Shown here piece after piece: positions 1-5,098 of a DNA stretch of 5,098 bases. Source of the DNA: Erysipelotrichia bacterium (GTDB lineage Bacteria > Bacillota_I > Bacilli_A > RFN20 > CAG-826). The first letter of the stretch is position 1. Each line of letters begins with the position of its first letter. The translations under genes were made by a program, and so were the position numbers. Below the pieces are notes generated by a model. That model was not told the origin of the DNA and searched no databases. It saw only the letters and a list, made by a program, of their open reading frames with translations. The stretch spans positions 1-5,098 of the forward strand of contig JAAZFR010000107.1 of assembly GCA_012971835.1 (NCBI GenBank). The letters run 5' to 3'.

Positions 1-21
1 CTAAATGAAAAAAATGTATAT

Positions 22-36
22 ATGTAAACGATTACA
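22..36 (+). promoter_or_regulatory. cre-like / LacI-family operator upstream of the transporter operon
   Basis: The sequence ATGTAAACGATTACA fits every defined position of the catabolite-responsive-element consensus WTGNAANCGNWNNCW. Its arms TGTAA and TTACA are a perfect inverted repeat around ACGA. CcpA and other LacI/GalR-family regulators bind sites of this type in low-GC Gram-positives. It is centred about 52 nt upstream of the likely transcription start and just upstream of the probable -35. That position would suit activation, as at some CcpA-activated genes. It would suit repression if the alternative -35 at 31-36 is used. The regulator itself is not in the window, so CcpA versus a dedicated LacI-type repressor is open. 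Confidence 0.6.
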
Positions 37-45
37 ATAAAAATA

Positions 46-74
46 TTGTTTATAAAATAGTGTCGTGCTAAAAT
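46..74 (+). promoter_or_regulatory. Probable sigma-A promoter with extended -10
   Basis: A -35-like TTGTTT (46-51) is followed, after a 17-nt spacer, by TAAAAT (69-74), which matches TATAAT at 5 of 6 positions. TG at 66-67 makes the -10 an extended TGnTAAAAT. The weak -35 (3 of 6) is offset by the extended -10. Transcription would start near 80-82, giving a 5' leader of about 27 nt, too short for a riboswitch. A second possible pair, ATTACA (31-36) and TAAAAT (53-58) with a 16-nt spacer, would place the operator on the -35; it is less convincing. Confidence 0.55.
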
Positions 75-91
75 ATTTTCAGAAAGATTCT

Positions 92-97
92 AGGAGG
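92..97 (+). promoter_or_regulatory. Shine-Dalgarno site of the solute-binding protein gene
   Basis: A perfect AGGAGG lies 10 nt upstream of the ATG at 108. It fixes that start, and the start is also supported by the signal peptide that begins exactly there. Confidence 0.85.
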
Positions 98-107
98 ATC
101 AAAAAAC

Positions 108-1391
108 ATGAAGAAAGCCTTTATAATTCTATGCGCTTCTCTTTTCGTCACGTCTTCAGTCGTCTTGACGAGCTGTGACCCTGCAACTGATGATGGTTCA
201 ACCGCCTCAGTCGTAGAAAAAGCCAGCAAGATGACACTTGAAGAATTGGAAGCAGCTTCTCAAGCAGAAATGGAAGCTTCGACCGAAACCTTCAAAGTCG
301 TTGGATTAACTTCGACTTTAGCTAAAGCGATGGTTAAGTTCTGCGAAGCTTATGACTGGATGGAATACGATGTTAACACATATGTTAACAACAGTTATAA
401 GGATTACGCCTTACTGACCGCTCTTGAACAAGCCGACACATCATATTTTGCCGACTTTGCCTTAGTTCAAGATGCTCGCAGTTTAGCCGATTACCTTGAA
501 GCCGGAATTACCGTCAACTATGTTCCGAGCGACTATGAAGAACTAAATCTACCTGAGGAAAGTACCTATCCGTTGAAAGGTCTTTACTTTAATAAGATTT
601 TCTTCTCTAACGAAAGACTCGGCGTTAATCTCAACAACATCTGGCAATTGGCAGGAAGCCCAGACGATGCTAATCATTTAGACAACCTTTCCTTCCAAAG
701 CCCAATTACCGAACAAATCAATATGTCATTCATTTTAAGTCTTTATGCCCCTGAAAACCAAGCAAGACTCGAGACTGCTTACCAAAATTATTACGGAACA
801 GCTTGGGCTGCAAGCGATGATTACTCTTCATGTGGCGAACAATTTGTCCATGAGTTTGTTGCCAATATCTCTAAATGGCATACTAGCGATGGTACATCCA
901 TGAAGAAAACGCAGTATGAAGAAGTTGCTCAAGCCGGCGTCGATCCATTCGTCTATTATGGCGCATTCGCCAAAATGAAAGACGCTGCCGGCTCTGTTTA
1001 TGGTGATGAAACCGCGATGGATACCGTCGATTGGGATAAAGAAATTGATGGATTTAATGGTTTCATGTATGCAATGTACAGCCAAATCGTTAAAAACGCC
1101 AAACACCCATATACAGCTTGTTTATATGCCCGTTTCTTATTAACTCCAGAAAGTTATGAAGCAATGTGCTACAATGCCAACACTCCAAATAGTCTTGGCG
1201 AACCTGCCAATATGTATGGCTATTACTATCCATGCACTTCGACCACTGTCGGCATTAACGACAATGACTGGTCAAAGGAACAATGGATTGAAAAGTCAAT
1301 TAACGAAGATTTCACTTTCTTAAGCTCCGTCAAAGGTGCTCGCATTAACGAAATCCTCGCCCTCGTCTCCAGCAACAGCAAAGCCTCCTAA
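108..1391 (+). CDS. ABC transporter extracellular solute-binding lipoprotein (Fbp/Pot-like)
   Basis: This 427-residue protein is the probable substrate-capture component of the importer encoded downstream, anchored to the outer face of the membrane. Residues 1-23 are a lipoprotein signal peptide: a KK n-region, a hydrophobic core and the lipobox LTSC with Cys23 as the lipidated residue. Residues 30-60 form an acidic, probably helical linker. Family-like features follow: a first beta strand with FKVVGL (62-67), an ALVQDARSLADYLEAG segment (118-133) like the hinge region of Fbp-type proteins, and near the C-terminus KHPYTACLYARFLLTPESYE (332-351), which resembles the 'hPnAAklfidfLLSpEgq' segment of that superfamily. 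The length is slightly above the usual 340-400, explained by the linker. Adjacent tyrosines (228-229, 283-284, 372-374) occur; FbpA proteins bind ferric iron with a tyrosine pair, so iron cannot be excluded. Substrate is unknown. The role is confident from motifs plus the adjoining permease and ATPase genes. Confidence 0.88.
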   Translation: MKKAFIILCASLFVTSSVVLTSCDPATDDGSTASVVEKASKMTLEELEAASQAEMEASTETFKVVGLTSTLAKAMVKFCEAYDWMEYDVNTYVNNSYKDYALLTALEQADTSYFADFALVQDARSLADYLEAGITVNYVPSDYEELNLPEESTYPLKGLYFNKIFFSNERLGVNLNNIWQLAGSPDDANHLDNLSFQSPITEQINMSFILSLYAPENQARLETAYQNYYGTAWAASDDYSSCGEQFVHEFVANISKWHTSDGTSMKKTQYEEVAQAGVDPFVYYGAFAKMKDAAGSVYGDETAMDTVDWDKEIDGFNGFMYAMYSQIVKNAKHPYTACLYARFLLTPESYEAMCYNANTPNSLGEPANMYGYYYPCTSTTVGINDNDWSKEQWIEKSINEDFTFLSSVKGARINEILALVSSNSKAS

Positions 1392-1408
1392 TTATCGTGT
1401 AACGATAA
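1392..1408 (+). repeat. 17-nt palindrome directly after the binding-protein stop codon
   Basis: TTATCGT (1392-1398) and ACGATAA (1402-1408) are a perfect 7-bp inverted repeat around GTA. It begins on the base after the TAA stop. As RNA it would be a small, AT-rich hairpin with a 3-nt loop. As DNA it could be a protein-binding site. No T-run follows, so it is not a terminator. Its function is unknown. Confidence 0.5.
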
Positions 1409-1429
1409 CTTAGCCGTTCTTTGATAAAA

Positions 1430-1466
1430 TGACGGGAGAAATCCTTTGGTGCGGTTTCTCCCGTTG
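1430..1466 (+). other. Intercistronic mRNA hairpin, no U-tract
   Basis: ACGGGAGAAA (1432-1441) pairs perfectly with TTTCTCCCGT (1455-1464). Two outer G-U pairs can extend the stem to 1430 and 1466, and inner U-G and C-G pairs can shrink the 13-nt loop. The downstream sequence is TGCTAATATATAGG, which lacks the T-run of an intrinsic terminator. I read it as a 3'-end-stabilising or partly terminating hairpin between the binding-protein and permease genes. In other importers such structures keep binding-protein mRNA more abundant than permease mRNA. The structure is seen directly; the role is inferred. Confidence 0.65.
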
Positions 1467-1475
1467 CTAATATAT

Positions 1476-1481
1476 AGGTGG
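1476..1481 (+). promoter_or_regulatory. Shine-Dalgarno site of the permease gene
   Basis: AGGTGG lies 9 nt before the ATG at 1491. It is weaker than the AGGAGG sites of the two flanking transporter genes, consistent with lower permease synthesis. Confidence 0.65.
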
Positions 1482-1490
1482 AAAGATTAA

Positions 1491-3368
1491 ATGAAAACAT
1501 TGTCCTTTAGCAAGATATGGAATAAAACGAAAACTTTCTTTTCTAAACCCGCTAACATTATCTTGCTTTTCTTCACAATTCTATTAACAGCAACTGTTAT
1601 CTACCCACTTATTTCCTTAGTTCTCGATTCCTTCATGGTGCAAAGCATCTCTGAAGCCCGCGAGATCAACGAAATATGGGGTACCGCTGTTAAAAAAGGC
1701 GATTTCACTTTCGCTCAGTGGCCGAATCTCCTATTCAACGCGAATTCCGAATATTCTTTATATTTTTTCTGGCAACCCCTTTATAAATCGGTATTGATGG
1801 CGTTATTAGCCTGTGTCATCGCTGTTTTAGGTGGCGGCGTGTTAGCGTGGCTTATTACCCGTAGCAATTTGCCTTTAAAAAAGTATATCTCAGCTGTTTT
1901 CATTTTTCCGTATATCATGCCTTCGTGGTCAATTGCCATGTTCTGGGAAAACTTCTTTAAGAACACGAATATTGCCGCGTCTAATGGCATGGGTATTCTT
2001 CAAGCCGTAACAGGTATATGCGTTCCCGAGGCCATGGTCTATGGCATTATTCCTTGTGCACTAGTCCTTGGTATTCACTACGCCCCCTTTGCTTATATTT
2101 TAATTGGTGGCATTCTTCGCAATATGGATGCGAACCTTGAAGAAGCTGCCACTATTCTTAAGACTTCTAGATTTAAAATATTAAGAAGGATAACACTTCC
2201 CATTGTCGCTCCAGCTCTTATTTCTACTATTTTATTAGTGTTTGCTAGCTCGATTTCTAGTTATACAGTTCCGGCTTTCTTAAATGCCAACAACAGCTTT
2301 ACATCAATTTCGATTGCCATGCGCGGCTTGATTATTACCGCGGGTAAAAAAGGCCAAGGTTATGTGGTGGCCGTTATTCTACTCGCTTTTAGTATTTTAA
2401 TACTAACAATTAATAACTGGTTCACCAGATCGCGGCGAAGTTTTACAACCGTCAGCGGTAAATCTGGCCAAGTATCCAAATTTCGAATCGGTAATAAACC
2501 ATGGATCAAATGGGTTGTGGCTGGCGTTATCGTTGTCTTCGTTTCCTTCTTCGCTGTTTTTCCGCTCATCTCCTTCGTTCTTGAGAGTTTACAGGAGACA
2601 TCCGGAAACTATGCGTCGATAACTTTTAAATATTGGTTTAGTCCAGAAAACTTTGACGTGCGTATTACCGCACAGGGTCAATCCTCGCAAGGTATCTTCC
2701 ATAATTCCACAATTTGGAAAGCGTTTGGTCGTAGCGTATTAGTGGCTGCAGTTGTTGCATTAATTGCTGGCACATTTGGTATTTTAATTGGCTATGCAGT
2801 TAGTAAAAACCGCCGTAGCCGCGTTGCTAACTACGTTTCCAGCATAGCTTTTTTACCTTACTTAATTCCCGCTTTAAGTTTTGGTGCCATATTCTTCTCG
2901 TTAACTTTCAAAGAAGGATTCCAATGGCTCAATGTTTCAAGCACTAACAACGAAATGTCAGCCGTGGCGATTTGTATTTTAGTCGCCTCCATTAAATTCT
3001 TACCATTCGCTTCACGAAGTGGCACGAACGCCATGCTTCAAGTATCGGGCGAAATTGAAGAAGCAGCCATTATCACCGGCTGTCCATGGTGGAAACGAAT
3101 GACGCATGTTCTCTTTCCTATTCAAAAATCTAGTTTAATAAGTGGTTATTTATTACCATTTATATCGTGTATGCGTGAATTAACTTTATTTGTTCTTATC
3201 ACATCGAGTTTCTCGCTGATCACCAACGTCTTGCAGTTCTATGATGTCTATGGCATGAATCAAATGAGTAATGCTATTAATTTACTAATTGTTTTATTTG
3301 TAATTGGTGTTAACTTCTTAATTAATAAATTAACCGGTGCATCAATTGATAAAGGTATAGGAGGCTAA
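1491..3368 (+). CDS. Fused two-domain ABC transporter permease (FbpB/AfuB/ThiP type)
   Basis: This 625-residue inner-membrane protein would form the whole translocation channel, since it holds two binding-protein-dependent permease domains in one chain. Hydrophobic segments suggest six helices per half: about 22-46, 99-123, 132-152, 180-208, 239-262 and 288-308, then 339-364, 412-438, 447-471, 488-506, 548-572 and 596-613. A basic cytoplasmic linker (about 310-338) joins the halves. Each half carries the cytoplasmic EAA loop that contacts the ATPase: EEAATILKTS with ITLP at 217-237, and EEAAIITGCP with LFP at 523-543. The second keeps the conserved glycine (Gly530); the first has Lys224 in its place. 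Fusion and length match FbpB, AfuB and ThiP permeases (about 500-700 residues), whereas sugar CUT1 systems use two separate permeases. The gene follows the binding-protein gene after 99 nt and precedes the ATPase gene by 5 nt. Function as permease is firm; substrate is not determined. Confidence 0.92.
   Translation: MKTLSFSKIWNKTKTFFSKPANIILLFFTILLTATVIYPLISLVLDSFMVQSISEAREINEIWGTAVKKGDFTFAQWPNLLFNANSEYSLYFFWQPLYKSVLMALLACVIAVLGGGVLAWLITRSNLPLKKYISAVFIFPYIMPSWSIAMFWENFFKNTNIAASNGMGILQAVTGICVPEAMVYGIIPCALVLGIHYAPFAYILIGGILRNMDANLEEAATILKTSRFKILRRITLPIVAPALISTILLVFASSISSYTVPAFLNANNSFTSISIAMRGLIITAGKKGQGYVVAVILLAFSILILTINNWFTRSRRSFTTVSGKSGQVSKFRIGNKPWIKWVVAGVIVVFVSFFAVFPLISFVLESLQETSGNYASITFKYWFSPENFDVRITAQGQSSQGIFHNSTIWKAFGRSVLVAAVVALIAGTFGILIGYAVSKNRRSRVANYVSSIAFLPYLIPALSFGAIFFSLTFKEGFQWLNVSSTNNEMSAVAICILVASIKFLPFASRSGTNAMLQVSGEIEEAAIITGCPWWKRMTHVLFPIQKSSLISGYLLPFISCMRELTLFVLITSSFSLITNVLQFYDVYGMNQMSNAINLLIVLFVIGVNFLINKLTGASIDKGIGG
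3359..3364 (+). promoter_or_regulatory. Shine-Dalgarno site of the ATPase gene, inside the permease gene
   Basis: A perfect AGGAGG overlaps the last codons of the permease gene (encoding its terminal glycines) and lies 9 nt before the ATG at 3374. The two genes are only 5 nt apart, so translational coupling is likely. This supports 3374 as the start. Confidence 0.85.
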
Positions 3369-3373
3369 TTGTT

Positions 3374-4486
3374 ATGCCAAGAATTGAATTAATTAATGTG
3401 ACGAAAAGATGGGGACATTTTGTCGCCGTCGATAATCTTAGTATGGTCATCGAAGACCGAGAATTCGTCACCTTGTTGGGGCCTTCCGGCTGCGGAAAAA
3501 CGACGACACTTCGCATGATTGCCGGGTTAGAAACACCAACAGCAGGGAAAATAATTATTGGCGATCGCGTGGTTTTTGATAGTGAAAAAGGTATTAACAT
3601 ATCGGCTTCCAACCGCGACATTGGTTTCTTATTCCAAAACTACGCTCTTTGGCCGCATATGACTGTTTATAAAAATATTGCTTTTGGACTGGAAAATCTA
3701 AAATGGAAAAAAGAAGATATTAAGAATCGCGTTAACGAAGTTATGACGACGCTACAAATATCTGAGTTTAGAGATCGTTATCCAAGTGAACTAAGCGGAG
3801 GCCAGCAACAGCGTGTTGCAATCGCCCGAACTTTGGCGCCTAATCCTCAAGTTTTGTTTATGGATGAACCTCTTTCTAATCTTGATGCCAAGTTACGTGG
3901 CGAGATGAGAACGGAATTGAAAAGACTTCATCGCGATACCGATTCAACATTTGTCTATGTTACTCATGACCAACTAGAAGCTATGACCTTAGCAACGAGA
4001 ACATGTCTAATTAACAAAGGTTGCCTCCAACAATATGACAAGCCGCTCCATGTATATAATCACCCCACTAATTTATTTGTAGCCGACTTTGTCGGTAGTC
4101 CAACAATGAATTTCCTTGATGCTAAAGCAAAACAAGTTGAAGAAAACATTCTTCATATTGAATTCCTAGGTTTAAAGATTAAATATACAAGTAACGCTCC
4201 AGTAAAATTAAAAAACGAGAATGTTATTCTTGGTATTCGCCCCGAATTCTTGCTAATCAAAGAAGATGGGTCAATTAAAGGATTAGCGTATTCAACTCTA
4301 CCATCAGGCATGGAAACAACCGTGAAGATTAATCTCAAAGATACGATCTTATCAGCCGTTCAATTTGGCGCGGTTGATTATTCTTTCGATCAAAAGATTA
4401 ACTTTGATATTATCGGTAAAGGAATTGTCCTATTTGATAAAGAAGCAAAACTGAGCATCGCTTTAGGTTCTTGCGAAGTAATCTAA
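3374..4486 (+). CDS. ABC transporter ATP-binding protein (FbpC/PotA/UgpC-like)
   Basis: This 370-residue cytoplasmic ATPase would power the permease encoded just upstream. All nucleotide-binding motifs are intact: Walker A GPSGCGKT (36-43), Q-loop Gln88 in FQNYALWPHMTV, signature LSGGQ (140-144), Walker B VLFMDEP (160-166, catalytic Glu165), D-loop SNLD (168-171) and switch His198 in VTHDQLEAM. Residues from about 240 form a C-terminal OB-fold (TOBE/MalK-like) region opening with GSPTMNFL (241-248) and containing LGIRPE (286-291). This two-part layout and the length (350-370) are usual for the MalK/UgpC/PotA/FbpC branch. GSPTMNF is most like sugar-type (UgpC/MsmX) ATPases, while ALWPHMTV is shared with Fbp and phosphonate types, so the ATPase alone does not name the substrate. 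The start is set by an AGGAGG 9 nt upstream. No terminator is obvious after the TAA stop. Confidence 0.95.
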   Translation: MPRIELINVTKRWGHFVAVDNLSMVIEDREFVTLLGPSGCGKTTTLRMIAGLETPTAGKIIIGDRVVFDSEKGINISASNRDIGFLFQNYALWPHMTVYKNIAFGLENLKWKKEDIKNRVNEVMTTLQISEFRDRYPSELSGGQQQRVAIARTLAPNPQVLFMDEPLSNLDAKLRGEMRTELKRLHRDTDSTFVYVTHDQLEAMTLATRTCLINKGCLQQYDKPLHVYNHPTNLFVADFVGSPTMNFLDAKAKQVEENILHIEFLGLKIKYTSNAPVKLKNENVILGIRPEFLLIKEDGSIKGLAYSTLPSGMETTVKINLKDTILSAVQFGAVDYSFDQKINFDIIGKGIVLFDKEAKLSIALGSCEVI

Positions 4487-4535
4487 TTTAATGATGCTGA
4501 AGCTCAATAGCATAAGCTTATGAAATAATAACAGA
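4487..4535 (+). other. Short intergenic gap without a clear terminator
   Basis: These 49 nt hold only weak, mutually exclusive 5-bp inverted repeats (ATGCT 4494-4498 with AGCAT 4509-4513; AAGCT 4500-4504 with AGCTT 4515-4519), with no G/C-rich stem and no T-run. I see no convincing promoter. Read-through from the transporter operon into the next gene is therefore possible. Confidence 0.5.
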
Positions 4536-5098
4536 ATGATAAACACTGAAAATATTAATCAAGAAATTGTCGAAAAACCCAAGAAAAACCTGCCTAAACC
4601 GTATTTATTAACGCGGATTTTGGCTTCTTTCTTGGATTTTTTACTAGCAGTCTTACTATTTGTTGGTCTTGAAACGACATTGTACTACACCTTATTTGGA
4701 CCGCTTGGGTATCATCATTTGATGGATGAGTCACAAGAAGTATTGAGAGAATCCGGTCTTTATATATTTGATGAAGAAAGAGGGTTCTTAACAATAACAG
4801 AAGCCTATAATGAAGAATTAACTCCAGAAGAAAACTATAATGCGCCGATTACTAATTATTATACGTATGATCAAAGGGCGATTGACGATAACCTCTTAAA
4901 TCGTTATCTTGCCTCGAAGGAGGCTTCTAGTTATTTCGTTGAAGAAAGTGAAGGAGTATATGTTCGTGCTCCCGGAGTGGAAGACGAGACAATAAAACCG
5001 TTTTTCGTCTCCGCCTATAATGATGCAATTAAGTTTTTAGAAAACGATCCCGTTTATGTCAATGGTCTTGAAAAAACATTTTACATTTTCATTTTTAC
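4536..5098 (+). CDS. Putative RDD-like membrane protein, 3' end cut by the window
   Basis: An open frame runs from the ATG at 4536 to the window edge: 187 complete codons, no stop, C-terminus missing. After a polar, lysine-rich cytoplasmic N-terminus (1-23) comes one strong hydrophobic helix (about 27-52) opening with RILASFLD. This matches the R-x2-A-x3-D pattern (Arg27, Ala30, Asp34) at the first helix of RDD-family membrane proteins. About 125 polar, acidic and tyrosine-rich residues follow (55-178), probably outside the cell, and then a new hydrophobic stretch starts (TFYIFIF, 181-187). Typical RDD proteins have a much shorter first loop, so this would be an expanded member or a different family sharing the motif. 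No good Shine-Dalgarno precedes the ATG, but an in-frame TGA at 4521 leaves no earlier start and no later one would keep the helix. Its function is unknown and a link to the transporter is unproven. Confidence 0.7.
   Translation, partial: MINTENINQEIVEKPKKNLPKPYLLTRILASFLDFLLAVLLFVGLETTLYYTLFGPLGYHHLMDESQEVLRESGLYIFDEERGFLTITEAYNEELTPEENYNAPITNYYTYDQRAIDDNLLNRYLASKEASSYFVEESEGVYVRAPGVEDETIKPFFVSAYNDAIKFLENDPVYVNGLEKTFYIFIF

Noticed and set aside
1..107. Riboswitch or leader peptide before the binding-protein gene
   Set aside because: The predicted leader is only about 27 nt and has no stable stem or credible small open frame with a ribosome-binding site.
828..1106. Open frame on the minus strand, 92 codons, inside the binding-protein gene
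   Set aside because: It lies wholly opposite a gene with a clear signal peptide and family motifs, and its translation resembles no family I recognise. The other minus-strand frames (1781-1990, 2360-2569, 3322-3621, 4153-4338, 4594-4794) are rejected for the same reason.
1398..1410. Second cre-like site (TGTAACGATAAC) resembling the operator at 22-36
   Set aside because: It is one base short between AA and CG, so it does not fit the cre spacing. The sequence is better explained by the 17-nt palindrome.
1430..1480. Intrinsic terminator after the binding-protein gene
   Set aside because: The stem is strong, but the following bases are TGCTAATATATAGG with no T-run, and the permease and ATPase genes clearly belong to the same transporter.
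4511..4522. Perfect 12-bp palindrome CATAAGCTTATG upstream of the last gene
   Set aside because: About one 12-bp perfect palindrome is expected by chance in 5 kb. It has no spacer, no T-run and no promoter at a fitting distance, so I do not call it an operator or terminator.
4520..4528. Alternative ATG start at 4520 for the last gene
   Set aside because: It reads ATG AAA TAA and stops after two codons. It is also out of frame with the long open frame from 4536.

Overview
The window looks like chromosomal DNA from an AT-rich, low-GC Gram-positive bacterium (Bacillota, broad sense). The ribosome-binding sites are strong AGGAGG-type sites, the promoter is TTGN(17)TGnTAnAAT-like, there is a lipoprotein-type binding protein, and a catabolite-responsive-element (cre) like operator. 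Tryptophans are encoded by TGG, all three complete genes end in TAA, and no reading frame needs TGA as sense, so the Mycoplasma code is not in use. A gut or environmental Bacilli/Mollicutes-related lineage would fit, but that is inference and no species can be named.

Layout, all on the + strand. Positions 1-107 are a regulatory region with a perfect cre-consensus match (22-36), a probable extended -10 promoter (46-74) and a Shine-Dalgarno site (92-97). Positions 108-1391 encode a lipoprotein solute-binding protein. Positions 1392-1490 are a 99-nt spacer with two inverted repeats. Positions 1491-3368 encode a fused two-domain ABC permease. After only 5 nt, 3374-4486 encodes the ATPase. A 49-nt gap without a convincing terminator leads to 4536-5098, the 5' part of a membrane protein with an RDD-like first helix, cut by the window end.

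The first three genes form one complete importer. The lipoprotein captures the solute outside the cell, the 12-helix permease (two fused six-helix halves, each with an EAA loop) forms the channel, and the cytoplasmic ATPase drives it. The architecture is that of the Fbp/Afu/Pot-type importers (ferric iron, hexose phosphate, polyamine, phosphonate, thiamine). The substrate cannot be read from sequence, although the cre-like operator favours a carbon-related substrate over iron. The fourth gene may be read through from the operon but has no clear functional link.

I see no CRISPR array, tRNA, rRNA, insertion sequence or defence module. This is mostly an ordinary transporter operon. The points worth a second look are its regulation, its unassigned substrate, and the unusual membrane protein at the right edge.
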